From assembly GCA_965206445.1 (NCBI GenBank), contig CBDBJR010000002.1:682001-746000 (forward strand): a DNA stretch of 64,000 nt, written 5' to 3'. Below, piece by piece: positions 44,106 to 53,303 of the stretch. The DNA comes from CBDBJR01 sp965206445 (lineage in GTDB: Bacteria; Pseudomonadota; Gammaproteobacteria; Arenicellales; Poriferihabitantaceae). How positions within the stretch are numbered: the first letter of the stretch is position 1; each line of letters opens with the position of its first letter. Under the pieces are notes generated by a model, which saw only the letters and a program-made list of their open reading frames with translations, had not been told where the DNA came from and did not search any database. Made by a program: the position numbers and the translations under genes.

Positions 44106-45214
44106 CAGTTTTGCCAGGCTGCGAAATCGATGCGCGGATCGATCAGCGTGTACAGCACATCCCGAATCAATTGCAGCAGCAGGCCGGCCAGGGTGAACAG
44201 AAACAGCGTAGCGAAAACCACCGGGTAGTCGCGGTCAATCGCCGCCTCATAGCCCAGCAGGCCGATGCCGTCGAGCGAGAAGATAACCTCGATCAGCAGC
44301 GAGCCGGTGAACAAAATGGTGATCAGCAGGGCCGGAAATCCGGCAATCACAATCAGCATGGCGTTGCGAAAAACGTGGCCGTACAACACCCGTCGTTCGG
44401 GCAGGCCTTTCGCTCGTGCGGTCTGCACATAGTGCAGTTTGATCTGATCCAGAAACGAATTTTTGGTCAGCATCGTCAAGCCGGCAAAGCTGCTGATGAC
44501 CATCGACAGCACCGGCAGCGTAATGTGCCAGAAATAATCACCGACTTTCTGCCACCACGTGAGCTGCGCGAAATTTTCCGAGGTCAGCCCGCGCAATGGA
44601 AAAACATCCCAATACTGCCCGCCCGAAAACAGCACAATCAGCAAAATCGCAAACAGGAAACCCGGTATCGCCACCCCGACCACAATCACCCCGCTGCTCC
44701 AGGCGTCAAAGCGCGAGCCGTCACGGACCGCCTTGCGAATGCCCAACGGAATCGAAATCAGGTAGGTCAGCAGCGTGGTCCACAACCCCAGCGAGATCGA
44801 CACCGGCATTTTTTCGACAATCAGTTCGATGACGCTGCGGTTCTTGAAATAACTCTCACCAAAATCAAACCGGACGTAGCTCCACAGCAGATGAAAAAAA
44901 CGCACGTGGGCGGGCTTGTCAAAACCAAACTGCCGTTCTATTTTGGCGATAATATCGGGCCGCAACCCCTGCGCGCCGCGGTATTTTCCGAGCCCCTGAT
45001 CGCCCTGCAGCGAAGCGCGGCCATGGTCGCCCTGCGTGTCCGCACCGGTGCCGGCAAAACGCTGCGTTGCATCGACGTCCAACCCCTGCCACTCGGCAAT
45101 CGCCTGCTCCACCGGCCCGCCGGGGGCCAGCTGGACAACGGCAAAATTGATCACCATGATGCCAAGCAGCGTTGGCAGCATCAGCAGCAGACGACGGACA
45201 ATATACGCGGGCAT
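44105..45214 (-). CDS. yejB: ABC transporter permease (YejB-like)
   Basis: Inner-membrane permease, 369 residues from ATG 45214 (MPAYIVRRLLLMLPTLLG). It has the N-terminal span typical of oligopeptide permeases, INFAVVQLAPGGP, a long periplasmic insert, and an EAA loop (ARAKGLPERRVLYGHVFRNA). The upstream frame to 45331 is not homologous. The solute-binding protein YejA, normally first in yejABEF, is missing; the upstream neighbour is a phosphatase gene. Confidence 0.92.
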   Translation of the reverse strand: MPAYIVRRLLLMLPTLLGIMVINFAVVQLAPGGPVEQAIAEWQGLDVDATQRFAGTGADTQGDHGRASLQGDQGLGKYRGAQGLRPDIIAKIERQFGFDKPAHVRFFHLLWSYVRFDFGESYFKNRSVIELIVEKMPVSISLGLWTTLLTYLISIPLGIRKAVRDGSRFDAWSSGVIVVGVAIPGFLFAILLIVLFSGGQYWDVFPLRGLTSENFAQLTWWQKVGDYFWHITLPVLSMVISSFAGLTMLTKNSFLDQIKLHYVQTARAKGLPERRVLYGHVFRNAMLIVIAGFPALLITILFTGSLLIEVIFSLDGIGLLGYEAAIDRDYPVVFATLFLFTLAGLLLQLIRDVLYTLIDPRIDFAAWQN

Positions 45215-45489
45215 AATACTAGTTGTACGGGCTGGTCGGTGCGAGCGCGGCATGCAGATGAGTCGCTCGAAAAAAGAATAGGTGCCGCTGCCCTGATCGT
45301 GCATTTGCATTCGGCCGCCGAATGGCTGCAAGCATTCATCCTGGTAAATCCGTTCACCGGTTTTATCATCCGGTCAGCCTGTCGGCGGTTGCATCCGCCG
45401 ACTAGCCACAGGAGAAAGCGACAGCGTCGGCAATTTTCACTGTAGTGCTATACACGATCCCATACCCATAGTCGGCTCAGCTTGCTATC

Positions 45490-47274
45490 TTACCAAAGCT
45501 CAATTCTTTGCGCGGAATTGGTGCGCAAATCGGTTTTCGATGGATCGCTGTGGCTTGGAGTTTGTTCAGCACTGTACAGTTGAAAAACCGCTTTTCCACT
45601 CCCGGGATCGATTTGCACGATGGAATAAGGGCTTTTTACACTCAAAGCCAGGCGAGTAAAATCTTCTCCATCTTCAGTTTTTCCCTCTTCGCTGGCGGGT
45701 AAGACATACTTCGCAAATTTTTCCCCAACCCAACCGAGGTGGTAAGTGATAGCGCTCGAAGTCAATTGATAGATAGGAAAATTAATTCCTTTTTTCTCGA
45801 GTCGAAATGCAGCGGAGGCGTGGACATCACCGGACAGTATGGCGATGCGAATACCTTTATTCGCGGCCTGCCAAAGGATGTGCTTAAATGCTTTGCGCTC
45901 GGCATTATGCAGAGAATGCTCCCAGCCATCGCGCAAATCGTCGCGGTCGCCTCCTCGAGTTAAATTGAATGCCTCTTTGTCTTCAAGCCCGACTATCCGA
46001 TTGGTGGTGTGTAGAACCGGCACGGCGGAAACGACGAACAGAAATTTGTCCTTTTTCGGATTCAATCCGCGGACAAACTCTGCAAACGCTTTTATTTGCT
46101 TTTCACCGTGAATTCGGTATTTCGCTCGATTGATATTACGATGCCCGCGACCATCCAGCACAAAGAAGCGGCATCCGCCGTGGTTGAAGTGGTAATGCCA
46201 TTCGCCCATTTTTGTATCCGGGTTGTGGCTATGCGCGTATTCCTTATATGCCTCTTTGGCAGCGTTGAACATTCGGTGCAATAGTTTCTCAGCATCTTCA
46301 GGTGTCAACCCGGTCTGTTTCGCCTTTGCATAGATTGGATGGTGGCAGGGATTTTTACGACCACTGCCAGGCGTATCAAAAGATCCCCACCCATCACCGA
46401 TTTCATGATCATCCCAAATCATATAGGTCGGATAATTCGAGAAAACTTCGCGCACATCCTGAAATCCCCAATATCCACGGAAAATGTCGCGGAACCAAGT
46501 CAGCATTGTTCCTTCTTCAGGGAGCAATTTGTCGTTTTCTTTCCGCATCACCTTGTATAGAAAATCCCAAATGCTGATGGCCGAACGACCATCGGTATAC
46601 ACTTGGTCGCCTCCGGATACGACAAAAGCCAATCGTTTGTCATTGCGTTCACTGTGACGATGCAAAGTTTGAGTAAGCGCAGCCCAGGATTCCATATTTT
46701 GGGTTGTAATCTGCCTGGAAAACGAGAAGAATCCCTTTTCTACAAACGGATTATGACAACTGAAAAAAGCGAAGCTGAAAGGTTGCATTGGGTCGTCACT
46801 CAATGTCCGGAATGTCAGGCCGCGTCGCTGTGCTGCGCCCACTCCAATTTTGTCAGCGCCGATGATTGCGCGCCACCCATTGCCGTTCTCTTGCGACTTT
46901 TGGAGTACCATGTAACGATATTGCGTGTCAGGCTTCAGGTCATCCAATCGCACGACATGCGTGGTGTCATCGTCGAAGTCGGCGATGGAAAAGTCCACTG
47001 TTTTGGTTTTGCTGATTCCCCGCAACAGGCTGGAGTGGGTGTTTTTCACCGTGACCATTTCACCAATTTTATCGATAGCATTTTGCGCGGTATTTGGACA
47101 GGTAATAAATTTATATTCGCCGAGACCACCGGTGCGAATCCAGATTTTGGATGAATTTGCAGTCGTGTGACCGACAATCGCCGCTCGCTTGAGGCGTGGA
47201 ACGGGCCACGGCCGTTCATTGCGAAACACAAAAGAATCGGCATGGTCAATTTTTCTCTTGGTGCTTTTTATCAT
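45490..47274 (-). CDS. PhoD-like alkaline phosphatase/phosphodiesterase
   Basis: A 594-residue member of the PhoD-like metallophosphatases: N-terminal fibronectin-like part with LKPDTQYRYMV, then the metal-binding segments FFSCHNP, SGGDQVYTDG, MIWDDHEIGDGWG, FVLDGRGHRN and ILSGDVHASA. No signal peptide or twin-arginine motif is seen at the N-terminus (MIKSTKRKIDHADS), so it may be cytoplasmic, unlike classic PhoD. Base composition is lower in G+C than the flanks. Substrate unknown. Confidence 0.85.
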   Translation of the reverse strand: MIKSTKRKIDHADSFVFRNERPWPVPRLKRAAIVGHTTANSSKIWIRTGGLGEYKFITCPNTAQNAIDKIGEMVTVKNTHSSLLRGISKTKTVDFSIADFDDDTTHVVRLDDLKPDTQYRYMVLQKSQENGNGWRAIIGADKIGVGAAQRRGLTFRTLSDDPMQPFSFAFFSCHNPFVEKGFFSFSRQITTQNMESWAALTQTLHRHSERNDKRLAFVVSGGDQVYTDGRSAISIWDFLYKVMRKENDKLLPEEGTMLTWFRDIFRGYWGFQDVREVFSNYPTYMIWDDHEIGDGWGSFDTPGSGRKNPCHHPIYAKAKQTGLTPEDAEKLLHRMFNAAKEAYKEYAHSHNPDTKMGEWHYHFNHGGCRFFVLDGRGHRNINRAKYRIHGEKQIKAFAEFVRGLNPKKDKFLFVVSAVPVLHTTNRIVGLEDKEAFNLTRGGDRDDLRDGWEHSLHNAERKAFKHILWQAANKGIRIAILSGDVHASAAFRLEKKGINFPIYQLTSSAITYHLGWVGEKFAKYVLPASEEGKTEDGEDFTRLALSVKSPYSIVQIDPGSGKAVFQLYSAEQTPSHSDPSKTDLRTNSAQRIELW

Positions 47275-47337
47275 TGCACAATCTCCAGGTTTATTTTAGG
47301 GAACATCCGATCAATACATGAAAATTTTTGACTTTTT

Positions 47338-48007
47338 TCAGGCGCAACTTACCTGCAATTCCAGCCGCTTTCGTCTCAACAACCGATTCCTGGCCATCAC
47401 CAGATTACTCAAAGCACAGGCCACGAACAAGCGATGAGTATTCTTATCCAGTCCCCGGTAGCGCACTTTGAAAAATTCAAACTGCTGCTTGATAATGCCA
47501 AACTGATGTTCCACCTTGGCTCGCACCCGGGGCTTGTTCCGGTTTCGAGAACGCTGTATATCCGTCAACGGTCGGTTTCGGTGGTCCTTCGCTTGCGTCA
47601 AATCCTTATCAAATGGCGGAATTTTCACAGGGTGGTCTCATCGGGAACCGGTTCTCTACCGAGGTCAATGCCTATAAACCGGCGCAATGCGCGGGAGTCG
47701 TACAAGGCTTCTTCTGCGGCTGGGTCCGACAGGTTAAACCAATGTTGGAGAAAATGGATCCACAGCATGCGTTCGATGCCTGTCGGGCGACGTCCCGATC
47801 CCTTTGGATGGGGACAAAAGGACTTGCTTACTTCGGTCAGTTCTTTTCAGGGGATAAGAGTCCCCATCTCTTCCGGGAATTTCTCTTTACGGGTCTTCTT
47901 GCGAAATTTCTCGAATCCGTTTTCGTAAAGGGTTTGTTGCATGACATTGTTCCTCTGATAACGATATACGGTATTATAAACAATATATGGCAATAAATCA
48001 GAGTTGC
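47338..48007 (-). mobile_element. IS5-family element, decayed, inserted in coiled-coil gene 7
   Basis: The end AAGGCAACTCTGATTTATTG lies at the 48007 side. The transposase begins at 47943 (MQQTLYENGFEKFRKKTRKE). It is broken by a TGA in place of the Trp of the LIPW block, a second TGA in ETTL*KFRH, and an internal deletion that joins the N-terminal part to the C-terminal 80 residues (47628-47338, VEHQFGIIKQQFEFFKVRYR). It has no intact catalytic triad. The right end is not clear. It interrupts the coiled-coil gene after codon ~47. Confidence 0.8.
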
Positions 48008-48147
48008 CTTAATTCGGTTTTTAATTCAGCCAGGTCGGTTTTGGTCGCCACCTCCCTCGCGTAGGCCAGACCTTCCACCGCTCGTTCGGCGGTATCCTCG
48101 GATACATGCGCTTCAATCAGGGCTTTGTACAGGGCCGTGGTGCTCAT
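48008..48147 (-). pseudogene. coiled-coil/TM array gene 7, truncated by IS5
   Basis: The first ~46 codons (MSTTALYKALIEAHVSEDTA to LKTEL) are identical to the other members. The gene then meets the IS5 end, which adds RQL and a stop. The whole repeat domain and the membrane anchor are lost. The ATG at 48147 is the family start; a frame upstream to 48279 is spacer. Confidence 0.85.
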
Positions 48148-48369
48148 CGTCTTGTCTCGGTAATGTCGCCGACCAGTATGGCGGAAAAATGCCGCTTGAG
48201 CAGGCGAGCGGAGGTATATTGCCGTCGCGTGGCGGGGAATGCCGGCCTGGGTGCGGTTGTTGCAATCATCGAATGACACCGTAATTCAGCATGGTCTAAT
48301 CGGGTTCCCCGGGTTTGCATGGTTTCTCCCGCGGGGGCGAGGCATGCATCTGTTTCTGAACCGATCCGC

Positions 48370-48681
48370 CTACAGCTTCACGATTAACCCAAATACGGTA
48401 ATGATTAATGCAACTGCGCCGATGACAACGCCAGTCATGGTAATGCTCCAGTGCAGCATTTTGGTTTCCAGCGCGGTGATGCCTCCTTTTACTTCGCCGA
48501 TGTCTTGTTTTAATTCGGCTCTTAATTCGCCGATGTCTTGTTTTAATTCGGTTTTTAATTCAACCAGGTCGGTTTTGGTCGCCACCTCCCTCGCGTAGGC
48601 CAGGCCTTCCACCGCTCGTTCGGCGGTATCCTCGGATACATGCGCTTCAATCAGGGCTTTGTATAGCGCGGTGGTGCTCAT
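48370..48681 (-). CDS. coiled-coil single-span membrane protein, array gene 6
   Basis: 103 residues, the shortest complete copy. Conserved head (1-46, ends KTDLVELKTEL), then one 11-residue module (KQDIGELRAEL), one 7-residue module (KQDIGEV), KGGITALETKM and a C-terminal membrane span of the long type (TGVVIGAVALIITVFGLIV). The architecture resembles DUF1640/CCDC90-like proteins. The start at 48681 is chosen by identity with the other copies. Confidence 0.75.
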   Translation of the reverse strand: MSTTALYKALIEAHVSEDTAERAVEGLAYAREVATKTDLVELKTELKQDIGELRAELKQDIGEVKGGITALETKMLHWSITMTGVVIGAVALIITVFGLIVKL

Positions 48682-48903
48682 CGTCTCACCTCGGTAATGT
48701 CGCCGACCAGTATAGCGGAAAAATGCCGTTTGAGCAGGCGAGCGGAGGTATATTGCCATCGCGTGGCGGGGAATGCCGGCCTGGGTGCGGCTGCTGCAAT
48801 CATCGAATGACACCGTAATTCAGCATGGTCTAATCGGGTTCCCCGGGTTTGCATGGTTTCTCCCGCGGGGGCGAGGCATGTATCTGTTTCTGAACCGATC
48901 CGC

Positions 48904-49269
48904 CTACAGCTTCACGATTAACCCAAATACGGTAATGATTAATGCAACTGCGCCGATGACAACGCCGGTCATGGTAATGCTCCAGCGCAGCATTTTGGTC
49001 TCCAGCGCGGCGATGCCTCCTTTTAATTCGCCGATGTCTCCTTTTAATTCACTGATGTCTTGTTTGAATTCGACTCTTAATTCGCTGATGTCTTGTTTTA
49101 ATTCGGCTCTTAATTCGCTGATATCTTGTTTTAATTCGGTTTTTAATTCAGCCAGGTCGGTTTTGGTCGCCACCTCCCTCGCGTAGGCCAGGCCTTCCAC
49201 CGCTCGTTCGGCGGTATCCTCGGATACATGCGCTTCAATCAGGGCTTTGTACAGGGCCGTGGTGCTCAT
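48904..49269 (-). CDS. coiled-coil single-span membrane protein, array gene 5
   Basis: 121 residues. Head as in all copies, then modules of 11, 11, 7 and 7 residues (KQDISELRAEL, KQDISELRVEF, KQDISEL, KGDIGEL), KGGIAALETKM and the long-type membrane span. It is 18 residues longer than gene 6, exactly one 11- plus one 7-residue module. Confidence 0.75.
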   Translation of the reverse strand: MSTTALYKALIEAHVSEDTAERAVEGLAYAREVATKTDLAELKTELKQDISELRAELKQDISELRVEFKQDISELKGDIGELKGGIAALETKMLRWSITMTGVVIGAVALIITVFGLIVKL

Positions 49270-49491
49270 CGTCTCATCTCGGTAATGCCACCGACCAGTA
49301 TAGCGGAAAAATGCCGCTTGAGCAGGCGAGCGGAGGTATATTGCCGTCGCGTGGCGGGAAATGCCGGCCTGGATGCGGTTGCTGCAATCATCGAATTACA
49401 CCGTAATTCAGCATGGTCTAATCGGGTTCCCCGGGTTTGCATGGTTTCTCCCGCGGGGGCGAGGCATGCATCTGTTTCTGAACCGATCCGC

Positions 49492-49902
49492 CTACAGCTT
49501 CACGATTAACCCAAATACGGTAATGATTAATGCAACTGCGCCGATGACAACGCCGGTCATGGTAATGCTCCAGCGCAGCATTTTGGTCTCCAACGCGGCG
49601 ATGCCTCCTTTTACTTCGCCGATGTCTTGTTTTAATTCGACTCTTAATTCGCCGATGTCTTGTTTTAATTCGGCTCTTAATTCGCCGATGTCTTGTTTGA
49701 ATTCGACTCTTAATTCGCCGATGTCTTGTTTTAATTCGGCTCTTAATTCGCTGATATCTTGTTTTAATTCGGTTTTTAATTCAGCCAGGTCGGTTTTGGT
49801 CGCCACCTCCCTCGCGTAGGCCAGGCCTTCCACCGCTCGTTCGGCGGTATCCTCGGATACATGCGCTTCAATCAGGGCTTTGTACAGGGCCGTGGTGCTC
49901 AT
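49492..49902 (-). CDS. coiled-coil single-span membrane protein, array gene 4
   Basis: 136 residues. Modules of 11, 11, 11, 11 and 7 residues between the conserved head and KGGIAALETKM; long-type C-terminal span. The difference from gene 6 is three 11-residue modules (33 residues). Confidence 0.75.
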   Translation of the reverse strand: MSTTALYKALIEAHVSEDTAERAVEGLAYAREVATKTDLAELKTELKQDISELRAELKQDIGELRVEFKQDIGELRAELKQDIGELRVELKQDIGEVKGGIAALETKMLRWSITMTGVVIGAVALIITVFGLIVKL

Positions 49903-50124
49903 CGTCTCATCTCGGTAATGCCACCGACCAGTATAGCGGAAAAATGCCGCTTGAGTAAACGAGCGGAGGTATATTGCCGTCGCGTGGCGGGAAATGCCGG
50001 CCTGGGTGCGGTTGCTGCAATCATCGAATTACACCGTAATTCAGCATGGTCTAATCGGGTTCCCCGGGTTTGCATGGTTTCTCCCGCGGGGGCGAGGCAT
50101 GCATCTGTTTCTGAACCGATCCGC

Positions 50125-50490
50125 CTACAGCTTCACGATTAATCCGACTGCACCAATGGTGATGCCGGTCATAACAATGCTCCAGCGCAGCATTTTGGTC
50201 TCCAACGCGGCGATGCCTCCTTTTAATTCGCCGATGTCTCCTTTTAATTCGCCGATGTCTCCTTTTAATTCGCTGATGTCTTGTTTGAATTCGACTCTTA
50301 ATTCGCCGATGTCTTGTTTGAATTCGGCTCTTAATTCGCTGATATCTTGTTTTAATTCGGTTTTTAATTCAGCCAGGTCGGTTTTGGTCGCCACCTCCCT
50401 CGCGTAGGCCAGGCCTTCCACCGCTCGTTCGGCGGTATCCTCGGATACATGCGCTTCAATCAGGGCTTTGTATAGCGCGGTGGTGCTCAT
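50125..50490 (-). CDS. coiled-coil single-span membrane protein, array gene 3
   Basis: 121 residues. Modules of 11, 11, 7, 7 and 7 residues, the last two KGDIGEL, then KGGIAALETKM. The membrane span is of the short type (MTGITIGAVGLIVKL), seven residues shorter than in genes 4-6, so this copy marks the border between two sub-families in the array. Confidence 0.75.
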   Translation of the reverse strand: MSTTALYKALIEAHVSEDTAERAVEGLAYAREVATKTDLAELKTELKQDISELRAEFKQDIGELRVEFKQDISELKGDIGELKGDIGELKGGIAALETKMLRWSIVMTGITIGAVGLIVKL

Positions 50491-50712
50491 CGTCTCATCT
50501 CGGTAATGTCGCCGACCAGTATAGCGGAAAAATGCCGCTTGAGTAAACGAGCGGAGGTATATTGCCGTCGCGTGGCGGGAAATGCCGGCCTGGGTGCGGT
50601 TGCTGCAATCATCGAATTACACCGTAATTCAGCATGGTCTAATCGGGCTCCCCGGGTTTGCATGGTTTCTCCCGCGGGGGCGAGGCATGCATCTGTTTCT
50701 GAACCGATCCGC

Positions 50713-51090
50713 CTACAGCTTCACGATTAACCCGACTGCACCAATGGTGATACCGGTCATAACAATGCTCCAGCGCAGCATTTTGGTCTCCAACGCGGTG
50801 ATTTTAGTCTCCAATGCGCCGATATCTCCTTTTAGCTCAACCCTTAATTCGCCGATGTCTTGTTTGAATTCGGCTCTTAATTCGCTGATGTCTTGTTTTA
50901 ATTCACCGATGTCTTGTTTGAATTCGACTCTTAATTCACTGATATCTTCTTTTAATTCAGTTTTTAATTCAGCCAGGTCGGTTTTGGTCGCCACCTCCCT
51001 CGCGTAGGCCAGGCCTTCCACCGCTCGTTCGGCGGTATCCTCGGATACATGCGCTTCAATCAGGGCTTTGTACAGGGCCGTGGTGCTCAT
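50713..51090 (-). CDS. coiled-coil single-span membrane protein, array gene 2
   Basis: 125 residues. Modules of 11, 7, 11 and 11 residues starting with KEDISELRVEF, then KGDIGALETKITALETKM and the short-type span. It shares the doubled ALETK element with gene 1. Confidence 0.75.
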   Translation of the reverse strand: MSTTALYKALIEAHVSEDTAERAVEGLAYAREVATKTDLAELKTELKEDISELRVEFKQDIGELKQDISELRAEFKQDIGELRVELKGDIGALETKITALETKMLRWSIVMTGITIGAVGLIVKL

Positions 51091-51311
51091 CGTCTCATCT
51101 CGGTAATGTCGCCGACCAGTATAGCGGAAAAATGCCGCTTGAGCAGGCGAGCGGAGGTATATTGCCGTCGCGTGGCGGGGAATGCCGGCCTGGATGCGGT
51201 TGCTGCAATCATCGAATTACACCGTAATTCAGCATGGTCTAATCGGGCTCCCCGGGTTTGCATGGTTTCTCCCGCGGGGGCGAGTGTGCATCTGTTTTTG
51301 AACCGATCCGC

Positions 51312-51788
51312 CTACAGCTTCACGATTAACCCGACTGCACCAATGGTGATACCGGTCATAACAATGCTCCAGCGCAGCATTTTGGTCTCCAATGTGGTGA
51401 TTTTGGTCTCCAATGCGCCGATATCTCCTTTTAGCTCAACCCTTAATTCGCCGATGTCTTGTTTGAATTCGGTTCTTAATTCGCCGATGTCTTGTTTGAA
51501 TTCGGCTCTTAATTCGCTGATGTCTTGTTTGAATTCGGCTCTTAATTCGCTGATGTCTTGTTTTAATTCACCGATGTCTTGTTTTAATTCGACTCTTAAT
51601 TCACCGATGTCTTGTTTTAATTCGACTCTTAATTCACTGATATCTTCTTTTAATTCGGTTTTTGATTCAACCAGGTCGGTTTTGGTCGCCACCTCCCTCG
51701 CGTAGGCCAGGCCTTCCACCGCTCGTTCGGCGGTATCCTCGGATACATGCGCTTCAATCAGGGCTTTGTATAGCGCGGTGGTGCTCAT
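51312..51788 (-). CDS. coiled-coil single-span membrane protein, array gene 1
   Basis: 158 residues, the longest copy. Modules of 11, 11, 7, 11, 11, 11 and 11 residues, then KGDIGALETKITTLETKM and the short-type span. It exceeds gene 2 by exactly three 11-residue modules. It is the first gene of the array in transcription order; upstream spacer sequence is more diverged than between the other copies, so the array probably grew from this side inward. Confidence 0.78.
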   Translation of the reverse strand: MSTTALYKALIEAHVSEDTAERAVEGLAYAREVATKTDLVESKTELKEDISELRVELKQDIGELRVELKQDIGELKQDISELRAEFKQDISELRAEFKQDIGELRTEFKQDIGELRVELKGDIGALETKITTLETKMLRWSIVMTGITIGAVGLIVKL

Positions 51789-51900
51789 CGTCTTGTCTCG
51801 GTAATAGCCACCCAGTATAGCGGAAAAAATGCCGTCTGGCGTAGGCGAGCGGGGTTATATTGCCATCGCGTGGCGGGGAATGCGGGCCTGGCTGCGGTTG

Positions 51901-52204
51901 CATCCATGCTCGAATTACCGCTTTATCAGCCTGATCTGACTGGTTTTCCAGGGTTTCTCCCGATCAAATCAGAGGAGTACAGCGGCGGGCGGGTTGTCAT
52001 GCGCCGGTGCCGTTCGGTGACCCAGCCCTTATGCGCTGAATGGACACGGTATTATCCCGCCCGTATAGCGATTGACGGCGGCAGCGCCATCTTCCCCGGA
52101 TGGCGGCAGGCCGGGCCGACCGTGCTATGATTCATCGGCAGGCGGTTTGAGGTATCCCAGATGACGCGCCTGGCCGGCCTCGTATTTCCATCCGCACCCG
52201 ATTG
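51901..52204. other. intergenic region upstream of array, divergent from GT2
   Basis: About 300 bp between the diverged array spacer and the glycosyltransferase gene. Short frames (for example 51870-52130 plus) have no family resemblance. No clear promoter pair was found; both directions must start here. Confidence 0.4.
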
Positions 52205-53101
52205 ATGCCCATGACCGATTCGCCCACGATCTCACCTCCGATCTCCATCATCATCCCGGCCAAAAACGAAAGCCACGGCCTCGAGGCGCTGCTGAATGAA
52301 ATCAAGCATCGCCACCCCGCCGCCGAGTTGATTGTCGTTGATGACGGCTCGGACGACGACACCGGGCGCATCGCCGCCGGCGTCGCCGACCGGTTGATTC
52401 GCCACCCGTATTCAATCGGCAACGGCGCGGCCATCAAAGCCGGCGCCCGCGCCGCCACCGGCGAGATATTGGTGTTGATGGACGCCGACGGGCAGCATCA
52501 GCCGCAGGACATAGCCGTGCTGCTCGGTGCGCTCGAGCAGGGTTACGACATGGCGATTGGCGCGCGCACTGCGGCGTCGCAGGCGTCGCGGGCGCGGCGC
52601 TGGGTCAATCTGGCGTACAACAAACTGGCCGCGCTGATGACCGGCTTTGAGATTGCCGATCTCACTTCCGGCTTTCGCGCCGTGCGGGCGGAGAAATTCA
52701 ACCGGTTTTTGTACCTGCTGCCGAACGGTTTTTCCTACCCGACGACGATTACGATGGCCTTCCTGCGCACCGGCTACCCGCTCACCTACCTGCCGGTCGA
52801 GGTGCGGCAGCGGGTCGGCAAGAGCAATATCCGGCCGCTGAAAGACGGCCTGCGGTTCCTGCTGATCATCCTCAAGATCGCCGCGCTGTACTCGCCGATG
52901 CGCGTCTTCCTGCCGGTCAGCGCGGCGTGTTTTCTCACCGGGATGCTGTATTACGGCTATACCTACGCGACCGAAAGCCGCTTTACCAATATGGGCGCGG
53001 TGCTGCTGCTGGCGTCGGTGATTGTGTTTATGATCGGCATTCTGGCGGAGCAGGTCTCGGCGCTGCATTATCAATCGACGGAAGACCACCGGCGGCGATG
53101 A
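52205..53101 (+). CDS. family 2 glycosyltransferase, dolichol/undecaprenyl-phosphate type
   Basis: A 298-residue GT-A glycosyltransferase. N-terminal SIIIPAKNES, VVDDGSDDDT (about 45-53) and the DxD motif Asp93/Asp95 in LMDADGQHQPQD are intact, followed by DLTSGFRAVR and two C-terminal membrane spans (about 235-290). This is the layout of polyprenyl-phosphate mannosyl/glucosyltransferases, which make the lipid-linked donors used by GT-C enzymes. It could therefore supply the TMTC-like proteins at the start of the window (inference). ATG 52205 or 52211 may be the start. Confidence 0.88.
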   Translation: MPMTDSPTISPPISIIIPAKNESHGLEALLNEIKHRHPAAELIVVDDGSDDDTGRIAAGVADRLIRHPYSIGNGAAIKAGARAATGEILVLMDADGQHQPQDIAVLLGALEQGYDMAIGARTAASQASRARRWVNLAYNKLAALMTGFEIADLTSGFRAVRAEKFNRFLYLLPNGFSYPTTITMAFLRTGYPLTYLPVEVRQRVGKSNIRPLKDGLRFLLIILKIAALYSPMRVFLPVSAACFLTGMLYYGYTYATESRFTNMGAVLLLASVIVFMIGILAEQVSALHYQSTEDHRRR

Positions 53102-53303
53102 CGGCACGCCGGCGGTCGGGGGGTGGCTGCACCGATCTGGCAGGCTGTCGGACATGCCAATCCATGCAGTATAGCCTGACGAGGAACCGGTTTATTCCCG
53201 CTGACCGCAACCGGCAATATTGTGGTGTCCTCCCGACCTGCGTGACCGGATACCGGCAGACGCTCCGGTTTATGGATGGGGTACCGAACACGCAACCAAC
53301 GAT

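Larger units (their letters stand above)
48008..51900 (-). repeat. tandem array of seven coiled-coil gene units
   Basis: Seven consecutive units on the minus strand start at 51788, 51090, 50490, 49902, 49269, 48681 and 48147. Each has a near-identical 5' gene half, a variable coiled-coil middle, and a spacer of about 210-230 bp that contains GGGTTCCCCGGGTTTGCATGG. The seventh is cut by the IS5 remnant. Spacer sequence continues in diverged form upstream of the first gene to about 51900. Confidence 0.9.

Noticed and set aside
47338..47943. UGA read as tryptophan (TGA in place of TGG in the IS5 transposase)
   Set aside because: TGA terminates several intact genes here (for example yejB and array copies' neighbours), the transposase also has an internal deletion, and no other gene shows in-frame TGA. 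Ordinary decay explains it.
48008..51788. CRISPR-like or minisatellite array (regular TTAATTCG-CCGATGTCTTGTT repeats)
   Set aside because: The repeats are in frame, 33 or 21 bp, without unique spacers, and encode the coiled-coil modules of six intact genes.
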